From contig JAUCBN010000043.1 in assembly GCA_035048815.1 (NCBI GenBank), forward strand, positions 5,335,001-5,399,000: a stretch of DNA of 64,000 bases, written 5' to 3'. The stretch is from Abelmoschus esculentus (Eukaryota; Streptophyta; Magnoliopsida; Malvales; Malvaceae). The notes under the pieces are model-generated. The model saw nothing but the letters and a program-made list of their open reading frames with translations, had not been told where the DNA came from and did no database searches. The position numbers were made by a program, and so were the translations under genes. Positions 1 to 11,800 of the stretch are shown here, piece by piece; the stretch's first letter is position 1, and every line of letters starts with the position of its first letter.

Positions 1-365
1 CCAGAGCTTCCAGTTGACTGCAAAGATGATCAGAATCCGATAAATTTTCAACACGTAATATCTCGGTTTATCGATCGATACGTACCTCGGAGATTTTGTT
101 TTGGTATTCGGCTTCCATTTGGGATCGGTAAAGGGCGACCTCCCGCTCCGCTTCATCTTTGGCTTGCTTTAACCTAGCTATCTTCACTGAAGAACGACGA
201 TTTTTTTTATTAAGTAGAGAGATATTATATTCTTAAAAAAAAAATCGAAACGAAAATAACAACATTAGTTTTCTTACTGTTTCTAGCACTTGAGACTATG
301 TGCTGAGCCTCTTGCTCTGCAGTCAGCAACATCTGAATGCCTCCTTGCCCTTTAAATGAATCCAT
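1..365 (-). CDS. VHA-G: V-type proton ATPase subunit G, 5' part (exons 278-365, 86-186, 1-17)
   Basis: Subunit G is part of the peripheral stalk of the vacuolar H+-ATPase, which couples cytosolic ATP hydrolysis to proton pumping into vacuole and endomembranes. The start at 365-363 gives an N-terminus with [19 protein letters not shown], the highly conserved opening of this family. Exon 1 stops after 29 codons plus one base (GT at 277-276). Exon 2 continues with [20 protein letters not shown] and is the typical charged helix. Exon 3 begins at 17 and runs off the window (STGSSG). Phases close exactly (88, 101, 17+ bases). The remaining half, a long amphipathic helix of about 45 residues, lies outside. 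The upstream Met codon 14 residues earlier in the same open frame is not used, because family members begin at this Met. Recognition is secure; the isoform (G1 to G3) is not resolved. Confidence 0.95.
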
Positions 366-1315
366 GTCTGCAACAATATCTAGAACAGGTCCCAAGAAAA
401 CAGACAAAACACAAAAGTGATTAGAAAAAACAAAACCTAAAGTGTTAGAATTTGGTTTTTATTTTGTTCATAGTTTAGAACAAGGGTAGAGCTACAGATA
501 TTATACCTGAATAGATAATAGAAGAAAGAATCAAAGGCTCATCACATTGTTCTGTTATATGCTTCCAAATCTAGTAGGGTTTTCATGCTTTTGACTCTCA
601 CTTTCCATGGTTAACGGGATTAGTTTTGGTATATTTTCCAAGTCAAATGAGATTAAAATATAATTTTTCTATTAAGTTCTCAACAGACAACTAATTTTGC
701 GACCTAAACAGTTTTAAAAGATCTTTTTTCCTATAATATTAATACTAATAATATTAATATATCGAAAAGTTTTAGTATTCGACCAACATTTTAATTTTAG
801 GGTTTAAAAACTTAATTTAAGGTGTAAGAGTTTAAAATTTAGGGGTAATGAGTAGAATTTAGTGGTTAGAGGTTAGAATTTAAATTTTAAGATAATACGG
901 TGATGATTTAAATTTTAACTTATAAACCTTAAATTCTGTTTTCAATTATTAAATTCTAAACAACTAAACATTAACCCTAAATTTCACACCTTAAACTAAG
1001 TCTCTAAATCTAAAACGCTTATAAAAACTAAATATTTTCATTATCAATATTTTAAATAATTATCTTATTATAATATAAATCCTAATAATATTATAATTTT
1101 ATTATTAATCCTAATATTCAATTCCCAACAACCCTATGTACCAACTAGTGTTAGGAGTATTAGTAAGATATACTATATATTAATAATTTTTGGATTTTTG
1201 TATTAATGATAATAATAACTATAACCCATTATTAAAAAATAACACAAACAAAAATTAAAATCGAATTAATTTACAAATTCTAAATTATCTTCATTAAATG
1301 TTCACCTACAATCTA

Positions 1316-1760
1316 CCACATTGATACACAAGAGAACGTATCGATACGAGATTGAAAGAGAAAGAACCGTTGCGTATATAAAAGCATGTGTATCAAAACG
1401 ACATAAACCGTATCAAAACATGTTAGCTCACAATCGTTATTGTCAAAAACTATTTCGGTACACCCTAAAGGGGTATCGATACGGACTAACAAATTTTTAA
1501 TATTTCAGTTTTCAATAACTAACAAGTTTAACATTTGAATAATAAATGTAAAGATCTTGAAAAATCTCAAACTCCCGTATCGAAACAGGTAAAGCCATAT
1601 CCAAACGCTATGAAAGACATGTTTCGTGACCAAAGAAGGTGTATCAAAATGGTTCGAAGAACATGTATCGAAATAACTCAATTCGTATCGAAACAGATTC
1701 TTATAGTGACTTTTTAAGTTTAGACCGTATCGAAACACCATTTAGTGTATCAAAACGATT
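1316..1760. repeat. Array of GTATCGAWAC / GTATCAAAAC words
   Basis: About ten copies of a degenerate 10-mer lie within 450 bases. Two are exact palindromes GTATCGATAC (1338-1347, 1473-1482). Others read GTATCAAAAC, GTATCGAAAC or GTATCGAAAT. Spacing is irregular, so this is not a classical tandem satellite. The same words recur near 30400, 33060-33335, 48545-48680 and 53030-53300. Short open frames on both strands here are simply by-products of the repeated word. It is probably a decayed piece of a retroelement LTR, since two other arrays lie inside LTR-like DNA. Confidence 0.6.
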
Positions 1761-2660
1761 GTGCGAAGAACTTAAGATTGACTAGAAAATATTTAAAAAA
1801 TGTGGGTTTAAATTTTGACTTTTAAATATTTTTATATTAAAATTATTGTTAATTTGTGATACATTAAAATACTTCAAAATTTATTTAAACCATTATTAAG
1901 CTTTTAAATTTAATTAAACCATTATTAAACTTTTAAATTTTGATTTAATTATCAAAACCTATAAAAATCAATTATAAATATCAAGAACTTGAAAATTTCA
2001 ATAAAATCAATTATAAAATAAAAATTTAATTAAAAGAGTTGATTCCTTAAATTTCAATAAGAAAAAAAGCTAATTTAGTTGCTGAAAATTTGAGAGAAAA
2101 AGTAGTTATGTAAGAAAGTGATTTGATTAATTAAAATAAAATTAATCAAAATCTTTTTCTTCCAATTTATTAAATATTTTAAAAGTAATTTTAAAATATC
2201 ATAATTAAGGGAAAATTATGATAAAACCAATTAGTTTAATAATTTCTTAAAGATTTTAAGCTTTGACTTTTTTATGATTTAGTCACCAAAAATATTTTTA
2301 CATTTTGATCACCAAAAATCTAAGAAGAAAAAACTTGGAAACCTTTAATGGAGTTCCTTGATTGTTTAAATTATTTTCAATACTTATGGTCCTTGATCAA
2401 TAACAATACTAAATAGAGATCACATACTTACACAATTGATCGCTTGGTTAAAAATCAATGTTATGGTTTAATTTGTTCGTATAAAGTTTTTAATCGTCAA
2501 AATTTATTTTTAATTAGGCCGATTTTTAAGATGTTATAAATTACATATTTAATTAGTAGGGATATTATCTATAATTTTAAAATTTAATTAAGATTGATAT
2601 TGCAAAACAATAGAGTTATTTTATATAAAATTTGATCTGTTTCTAAATTACTTCAATGGC

Positions 2661-2670
2661 GCCACGTGGC
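2661..2670. promoter_or_regulatory. G-box palindrome GCCACGTGGC upstream of the SAC gene
   Basis: A perfect CACGTG core (2663-2668) in the high-affinity GCCACGTGGC context lies about 190 bases before the SAC start codon. G-boxes are bound by plant bZIP and bHLH factors in light, ABA and stress responses. Position fits a proximal promoter element or early 5' UTR. Function here is inferred only. Confidence 0.45.
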
Positions 2671-2861
2671 CCAATTCTGAATCAGAAGCCTACTCAGTGA
2701 GTAACACAATCGAAGAGCAGAAGACTATATAGCCAACTCAGTTAAAGTTTCTGAGATCCAATGCAGGTTTGGTTATCAAATGAAACCGACTTGACCCAAA
2801 CAAAAATATGCCCAAAGCACTGAGTTGAAATTGAACCGAGTCCCAAAATTTTACCACCAAA

Positions 2862-5800
2862 ATGGCAAAATTGGAGAATTCGAAAACCAATTCGTCTCTT
2901 CCGTACGCTAAGATTCATCCTTCCATGGATCCGGAGGCCGATCCCAATTCCTATTCCCTTGAGAAGTTCAAGCTTTATGAAACTCGAGCAGTAATCATCC
3001 TTTCTTTTTCTGTTTTGGATTTCATGGAAAAAATCATAGAATTCTCTTAATTTTAGCTACATGAAATGTATTTCCCTGATTTATTTATTTTTTTGGTTCA
3101 TTTTTGCATAAGGTTAGTTTCTGTCGAATAGTTCTTGAAATGGAATATTTTTCAGATAAAAGATGGAATTGAAAATATAAATTAGGGTTTTCGTATTTGA
3201 TTCTCAAGTTTTATGCTTCGCGGAAAAGGGAGAAGTTTCGAGCAGAAGCAACTAAAATCGCCATATTAAAAACTAGGAAATAAAGAATTTAGAATTTAAT
3301 ACAAAAGAATTTGGAAAGTGCTGATTGGTTGCTAATTGGTAATTATATTACTCGTATGCATGATTTTCATCTCCTTTTGTTCAGGATTGAGGCTTCTGTC
3401 TTGTAAGGGTATTAATTTATTTTATTTCTGGTTTCTTTAAACAGAGATTTTATTTAATTGGGAGTGATAGGAACAAGAAATTCTTTCGGGTGTTGAAAAT
3501 TGATCGATCTGAACCATCTGATCTTAATATCAGTGAAGACCCGGTGGTTTATTCACCTCAAGAGATCAAAAACTTGCTTCAGCGGATTGCTGAAGGAAAT
3601 CGTGCCACTGGGGGCTTAAACTTTGTGGCAAAGGTTTTTGGGATTGTAGGTTAGTGACAACTTATTCGTTTTTTTACTGGCGTTTAAGGAATGGTTTCTA
3701 TTAAAATCTCTACCATGTATCATGCTTCTTAGGTTGCATCAAGTTTTTGGAGTCATACTACTTGATTCTGGTTACAAAGCGACAACAAATTGGTAGTATA
3801 TGTGGTCATGCAATATATAGCATAGATGAGAGCCAATTGATCACGATTCCTCATGTTTCTGTTCAATCCGACATAGCACATTCTAAAACAGAGCTAAGGT
3901 ATCTCCTTTATTTTAATTTCTTCCTAGTTAGTTTTTAGGTTTGGTTGAAAATCTGTGGATCATTTTTGTTCTGTTTTTTTAAATTCTTTTATCATTTGAA
4001 AGTAGAATTGACTTTGCATATTAACTTTGACTTTACCCGCATTCATCTAAGCATTTATCTCTATTGCATTCCTAGAAATAGTTGTTTTGCGGATATTGAA
4101 GCGACATCAAAACCAAACTATTTGGTAACACCAAACCATTTCCTTAGAAGTGTTTTTTCCACTCTTAGTACGTTGCCAGGTGGCATTTATAGTTTCTTGT
4201 CTTTGTAGTGATTACTTTATGGAGATACTGAATTGTTTCTGCCATATACTATAATTAAAATGGAGATCAGTTATGCTATCTTCTTCAATCAGTACTCAAG
4301 CCTTGTTTTCTTTGTGAGAAAGGGGCCATAGTGTCCGGAGATACAATGAATGATGATGGTTTGTGTGTGACTGGTGTTTAGGGATTTGTTGTTTGAAGAA
4401 AATGAACAAAGATATTTTTCAGAGAGAACAATGTGTTTCTCTTTATTTTCTTATTATTTTTCACTCTCAAATGCTTACAGAATAAGCCTTTAAATAAGTT
4501 AATATAGAGTTTTAATATAACTAAAATTATACTTTATCTCTAATCTAAATAATACTTATTCCTAATTTAAGTAAGACCTCAAATAAATCTAAACTACTAA
4601 TTAGGAATAAACTCTAATTACATATTAAATAAAAACTTTATTACTCCTCGTTAACTTAGACTTCTCCTCAAGTTCTAACACTTCTTGGATAACTAAGACT
4701 CCCCCTCAAGTTAGTGAACAAACTTAATAGAGCACCAACTTGGATTTTGAATGTGATGCCCTACTCTTTTTTCTTATGTTGTTTCTTCGAGAAAAAATGC
4801 TCTATGTTCTCGGGTCAGGAGTCTTTCATTGAGATGGTCCAGCATACAGTTCTTGATTAAAAGATCTGATCTGAATGATGTACGAAGTGATCAAAAGAAT
4901 CTACACTTTTCTCAAGCGGATAGTTACACAGACTAGAGTTCCAGCTTGGATCTTTGATGTAGAATCCTTAAAGAATATTATCTAGTTTTTAAGACTAAAC
5001 TATAACATTTTCATCTATCTTTTCGGATGGATGGCTAAGATAGAACCAGATAGTTTTTAAGGCTAAACTATAACCTTTTCTCCAATCTTTTCTCCTATAT
5101 TTTAGTCGGATGGTTAAGATAGAACCAAATAGTTTTTAAGGCTAAACTATAACCCTTTTATCTATCTTTTTGATTGGCTAAGATAGAACCAAATAATTAA
5201 AGAACCAACAAAATTAAACGAGTAGGAATTTTACCATATATGTATGATTCTCACGAGGGAGAAGCTAGAGAACGAGTGTGATCTAATAACAATAGCGAAA
5301 AAATAATGTACATCTGAAAAGATAGACCATTGGTCTATTTTAGATTAAAGACGACAGTAGCAATGATATCGTCAAGATCGTTGTTGGCTCATGATACCAT
5401 ATGAGAAAGGGGCTATGGTGGCCGGAGATATAATGAATGATGGTGGTTTGTGTGTAATCGGTGTTTAGAGATTTGTTATTTGAAGAAGATGAACAAAGAT
5501 ATTTTTCAGAGAGAACAATGTGTTTCTCTTTATTTTTTTTATTATTTTTCACTCTCAAATGCTTACAGAGTAAGCCTTTAAATAGGTTAATATAGAGTTT
5601 TAATATAACTAAAACTATACTTTATCTCTAATCTAAATAATAATTATCCTAATTTAAATAAGACTTCTAATAAATTTAAACTACTAATTAGGAATAAACT
5701 CTAATTACATATTAAATAAAAACTCTATCACTCCTCGTTAACTTAGACTTCTCCTCAAGTTCTAATACTTCTTGAATAACTAAGATTCTTTTCTTTATAT

Positions 5801-8800
5801 GAATTTAGAGGTTTAATATACTTATTAAAACGAACTTAGGTTCCTAGTTTTGAAAGATTAGCAATATTCAAATTTGAAACTCGATTTGGTGCTATGTGTG
5901 TGGAGTCCTGCTTTGATATTTACCCCTTTTAATAATATCTTGCTTCTTTAATACCTTTAAGTAATTATGACTGCTATACTGGAAATCTATCCTTATATCT
6001 ATTTCAGCAATGATAGTCGCCGTTTTTCTCTCAATAGCTACAACGATAACATGTGAAAACTAAATAATTTGTAGCTTTATGTTGTAACTAGTAAGCAATG
6101 AGACATTAGAAACAGGGAATCCATTGACTCCACTTACTATTTTTGGTTTCTAGTTTCTACTAATCTACTTAAATTTGAACGGAGATCAGTGGCATTATCT
6201 TCTATAGAATAATAGAGATTTTGAGGTAGAGAAAATTGTTCTTTATTTCTTGATTTTTATTGATAAGAATAACACATATTTATAACATATAAAAGTACCT
6301 AATCTAGGAAGAATTACATAAAATCACTAGCTAAATCTGTACCGAATTATTGATAAATTCCTAAATTTCTATTGCTAGAAATTAGGAAATGTAATTCCCT
6401 AACTTTCATCAATCTACAATCTACCCTCCTCCTCAAGCTAGTGAGTAAGCATAGTAAGACACTAGCTTGGATCTTCGATGATGCCTATTTTGTGGGAGAA
6501 AATTTGCTTAATTGATGACATTCTTTGAGATGGAGGTCTGAGATTTTACATTCAACTGCAAATTGATCAACATCTTTGCTGGAAACAGTCTCTTTGATAG
6601 CAACTCAAATTTCATGTGTTGTTCCTCAGAGAAAAATACTCCCCTTTTTTCGGGAGTCATTGATTTGAGCAATCAGGACAAAAGCATGTAGTTCTTGCGC
6701 AACAATTGCCGATAAAATTCAACTTTTTTTTTTCTAGTTTCTACATCTTTTTGCATCTCTCTTGAGATATCTTCCAACTTTCCTCTTCCATTCATGGTCT
6801 AGGAATAGTTGTTGCCTTTCAATTTATGGTATGTTTAAAATAGTTGATGCATCAATTGGAATATCATGACTGAAAATTGAAATAGTTCTTGATTGAAATT
6901 TTTGTTGCAAAAGTTGGGTTTTCCCTACTTTCCTAGATGAAATATGTCTCCATTGGACAATATTATCTATTTTTTCAGGCTAAACTAGAATCTCTTCTCC
7001 TATCTTTTACAATAGATGGCTAAGATAGAACCATTAAACAAGAACATTGCTATGCATCTTGTTAAGATTTTTCAGATTTTCCTAGCTCAAATACCATTTA
7101 GAAAAATAAAGATTTTGAGGTAGAGATAATTGTTATCTATTTCCTGATTTTTATTGATAAGAATAACACATATTTATAGCATATAAAAGTACCAAATCTA
7201 GGATGAATTACATAGAATTAGTAGATAAATCTACATTTAATTATTGATAAATCCCTAAATTTCAGTTGCTAGACATTAGAAGATGTAATTCTCTAACTTC
7301 CATCAATCTACAATCTCCAATAGCCAAAATTTCCCTAAGCTTTTTTTTCCCTTTTCTTTATAAGAACATAGAGTGATTTGTTAAGGGAACAACAGTCTCC
7401 CAAGTTTAGTGATCAATAATTTCCAATCCTGAACTCCATTTGGCGTTGTGTGTGTGTGGAGAGATTTGTTTTGATATATGTAGAAACATGTAAGTGTAAG
7501 TTGTTGTCGACGATGACAAGTACCAGTAGTTAAGAAATAGAGTTCTTATCTAGTTAGGAGTATATTCTTATCTATAAGTCTTTTAGATAGAACTTATCCT
7601 TTACTAAAAATTAGAGTTTGAGTTATCTTATACTTTATAATTAGTCTTTAAAACAGAACCTAGTTTCTGTAACTTTTCAATTCATTGTTTTCACGATAAT
7701 AATAGTTCCAGAGAGTATTCCTTCTCTCAAAGAATTCAGTTATCTTACATGGTATCAGTATAAGGTTTCGATCCTTTGTTACGAACCAATGACTAAATCT
7801 TCTTCATTCGAGATCCACACAGAAGACGAAATCAGTTCGTCTACTGATGTTAGTCAAGATTCCAACTCTTCGACAGTCACTTGTCATAAACGACTAGGTT
7901 CTAATTACCTACAATGGTCCCAATCGGTAAAACTTTACATCACTGGTAGAGGGAAACTTAGGTACATAACAAGAATGGTTAAAAAGCCTATTGTTGGTTA
8001 TATCTATTAGGATTAAGTCTCCTATTTTATAGGATCTTATCACCTAGAGATAAATACCTATTTCTTAGGAGCTTTATTAGTTAGTTTATTTATCTTTAAA
8101 TTATGTTAGAGACCTATCTGAGATAGGTAGTTTATTCTATTGTAAACTCTTCTCTTAGAGTCTATATATTAGACTTTAAGTATTTGAATAAAATTTAAGT
8201 CGACAGAGTATTTCAACTCTCTGTTTAACATGGTATCAGTTAGGTCGATCCTTCATCTGTCTCTATTCCTTTGAGTATCGATCTGTTGTTCTTTTTTCTC
8301 TCATCCCATCATGACTAACCCAGATCAGTCGACTTCTGAGGTTAGTAGTCAAAACAATCCTTCACAATCAGATTCTCAAATTTCTGATTCATTTCTCACC
8401 CTTATTACAACTTACAAATTGAATGGCCACAATTACCTTCCGTGGTCTCAGTCTGTTCGCTTATATATCATTGGCAGAAGAAAGGAAGCATATCTTGATG
8501 AATCCTCACCTATTCCAGCCCCTACAGACCCTAAGTACAACACTTGGTTGAGTGAGAACACCATGATAATGTCATGGCTCATCAACTCGATGATTCCTGA
8601 AGTTGGAGAGGATTTTATGCTATACAAGACTGCTGCAGAGATCTGCATTGCAGCCAGGGATACATATTCCAGTGCTGATAACACTTCAGAGTTGTTTGGG
8701 GTGGAAAATCAGATCAAAAGTCTTCGACAAGGAGAGCTTCCTGTTATTAAATACTATGGGTTATTGAACAAGTATTGGTAGCAGATAGATTTGTATGAGA

Positions 8801-11800
8801 ATCTTGAGTGGAGGTGTCAAGAAGATCAAACGCTTTTCGAATGTTTACTACTTCTGTACCTAAATATCTTTGGGGGGATGTTGTTCTTACAGCTACATAT
8901 CTTATCAATCGTATGCCAAGTAAGACCCTTGATTTTCGAATCCCTACAGAGGTCCTTTTTCAGTCTTTTCCTCATTTTAAACCCTTATATTCCAAAATTC
9001 CTCCTCGGGTATTTGGATATACTGTTTTTGTTCATGTACATCACAATGCTAGAAGCAAGTTGGATCCTAAGTCTCTCAAATCTGTGTTTATAGGATACTC
9101 ACCTACTCAAAAAGGATATAAATGTTATTCCCCATCTACGAGGAAAACATTTGTGTCATTTGATGTTACCTTTTTTGAAAATACACCATATTTCTCTCAA
9201 GCTGAAATTCAGGGGGAGAATCATAATCATAAGGATTTTCAGCTTGATATAACCTTTCAACCGAGTATTAATTCCACTGGCTCCAGTAGCAGACCAGTTC
9301 CTACTGGTTCCAGCAATCCCACTAGTTCCAGTAGCAGTACTGGTCCTAGCAATAATGATCCTACTGGTTCTAGCAGTCCTAATGTTCCCATAGTTGCTAT
9401 TGATGCACAAATACCAAATGTCTCAGTTGAGGAGTTAAATCCTTCTTTATCTCAGCAATCTAGTCCAAGCCCTTGTAAAACACCACCCACTTCGGAAAAT
9501 CCATTCACTAAAGGTCTTGACACCTTACCATCTGAACTTAAGGTGTATTCAAGGAGGAAAAAGGGGCTAATGATGGAACAAAGAGCAAAGGAGGGGCTAA
9601 TGATGCTGGAACAGAGAGCAGTGAAGGGTTTCCAAAGACTGTTGATACAAACCTCGATGACTTTCCTATTGCCATCAGGAAAGGGGTAAGGAAGTGCACG
9701 GTACATCCTATAAATAAATATTTAGCATATGGAAAACTAAAGTCTGAATTCAGGGCTTTTATTGCTAATGTTAATCATGAGATGATACCAAAGAATGTGA
9801 CAGAAGCTCTTCAATCACCAAAGTGGAGAAAAGCTGTAAAAGAAGAAATAAAAGCTTTACAAAGGAATGACACGTGGGAGTTGACAGATCTGTCTGTTGG
9901 AAAGAATGCAGTGGGTTGTAGATGGATATTTACTATAAAGTACCAGTCAGCTGAGAGCATAAACAGGTACAAAGCACGGCTAGTTGCCAAAGGTTTCTCA
10001 CAAACCTATGGCATAGACTATCAGGAGACTTTTGCTCCAGTAGCCAAATTAAATACTATAAAAGTTCTTCTGTCGGTTGCTGTAAACATGGATTGGAAAT
10101 TACATCAATTAGATGTAAAAAATGCCTTCTTGAATGGGAGTCTTAAGGAGGATGTGTACATGGAGGTACCACCAGGATTAGAAGGACAAATTAACAAGAA
10201 TACTGTTTGTAAACTCAAAAAGTCTCTATATGGTCTAAAGCAGTCTCCAAGAGCTTGGTTTGATCGTTTTGCTAAAGCTGTGGTTCAAAGTGGATTTGTA
10301 CAAAGTCAAGCTGATCATACTCTTTTCAAGAAAAAGGCCCTAAGTGGTAAAATTACACTTTTAATTGCTTATGTTGATATAATTGTTACTGGCAATGATG
10401 ATGAAGGAATAAAGAAACTAAAAGAGAACCTTGCAAGAGAATTCGAGATCAAAGATCTAGGAACCATGAGGTATTTCCTAGGCATGGAAGTTGCAAGATC
10501 CAAGGAAGGACTAGTTATAAACCAACCAAGTATGTGCTGGACCTTCTTACCGAGACAGGAATGCTGGTTGTAAACCAAGTGATACTCCAATGGAACCAGA
10601 GCTAAGGTTTAGCAAAGAAGGAGCAGGAAATCCTATAAATAAAGAAATGTACCAGAGACTTGTTGGGAAATTGATTTATCTCTCACTCACTCGACCTGAC
10701 ATTGCTTACTCAGTTAGCATTGTTAGTCAATATATGAGTGATCCCCGAGAAGAACATTTGGAAGCCATAAATAGAATTTTGAGATTCTTAAAGTCCACAC
10801 CAGGAGCAGGACTTATTTTCAAAAAATGTCAAAACAGAAGTGTAAGGGTCTATACAGATGCTAGTTGGGCAAGTCAATTAACTGATCGAAGGTCTATCAG
10901 TGGTTACTGTACTTATGTTTGGGGCAATCTTGTCACATGGAGAAGCAAGAAACAATCTGTTATCTCTAGAAGTAGTGCAGAATCTGAGTTTCGAGCAATG
11001 ACTCTTGGAATTTTTGAAGGAATATGGATCAAGAAGGTACTCTCAGAACTTGAGTTGAATAATGAAGAAAGTTTTGAGGTTCTTAGTGATAGTCAATCAG
11101 CTATGAGCATAGCCAAAAATCCGGTTCAACATGATCGTACGAAGCATATCGAGATAGATAGACACTTCATTTATGAGAAGGTCAACAATAGAGTAGCTAA
11201 TTTGAAGTATGTTCCCACAACAAAGCAGCTTGCGGACATCTTCACCAAAGCTCTTCCAAAATCAACTTTTGATGAAATTTCGTCCAAACTGGGTATATAC
11301 AATGTATATACACCAGTTTGAGGGGGAGTGTTGGTTATATCTATTAGGATTAAGTCTCCTATTTTATAGGATCTTATCACCTAGAGATAAATACCTATTT
11401 CTTAGGAGCTTTATTAGTTAGTTTATTTATCTTTAAATTATGTTAGAGACCTATCTGAGATAGGTAGTTTGTTCTATTGTAAACTCTTCTCTTAGAGTCT
11501 ATATATTAGACTTTAAGTATTTGAATAAAATTTAAGTCGACAGAGTATTTCAACTCTCTGTTTAACACCTATTGCATCAGACCCAAAATATGAAAGATGG
11601 CTACGAGGGAACAATTTGGCGATATCTTGGTTAATAAATACCATGACAAAGGAAGTTTTCTTCTTTATGAAACCACAAAGGAGTTTGGGATGCAGTTCAA
11701 GAGACATATTCCAGTACTGATAACATATCTGAACTTTTTGGAATTGAATGTTAGGCCTCGAATCTAAAACAAGAGAATATGAGTGTCACTCTTTACTACA

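Larger units (their letters stand above)
366..2861. other. Intergenic region between divergent V-ATPase G and SAC genes
   Basis: This 2.5-kb spacer separates two head-to-head genes, so it should hold both promoters. It is strongly AT-rich. 640-1200 consists of simple AT-rich sequence with repeated TTTAAATTTT and AATATTAAT words and no ORF. 1316-1760 is an array of GTATCGAWAC-like words (own entry). 1780-2600 is again AT-rich. GC rises only in the last 220 bases before the SAC start, which include a G-box. I see no third gene. Confidence 0.7.
7992..11567 (+). mobile_element. Inner Ty1/copia element: young, internally deleted, nested in the outer copia gag
   Basis: Both LTRs are 239 bases (7992-8230, 11329-11567) and differ by eye at one position (A or G about 150 bases in). 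Target duplication CCTAT lies at 7987-7991 and 11568-11572. The TGGTATCAG primer site starts at 8231 and TTGAGGGGGAG precedes the 3' LTR. Total length is only 3576 bases. Compared with the outer relative, about 1.5 kb covering the end of gag, protease and most of integrase is missing at a junction near 8815-8845. The structure says it inserted long after the outer element. Confidence 0.96.

Noticed and set aside
1505..1741. Overlapping frames of 60-78 residues on both strands
   Set aside because: They are produced by the GTATCGAAAC word array and have no family resemblance.
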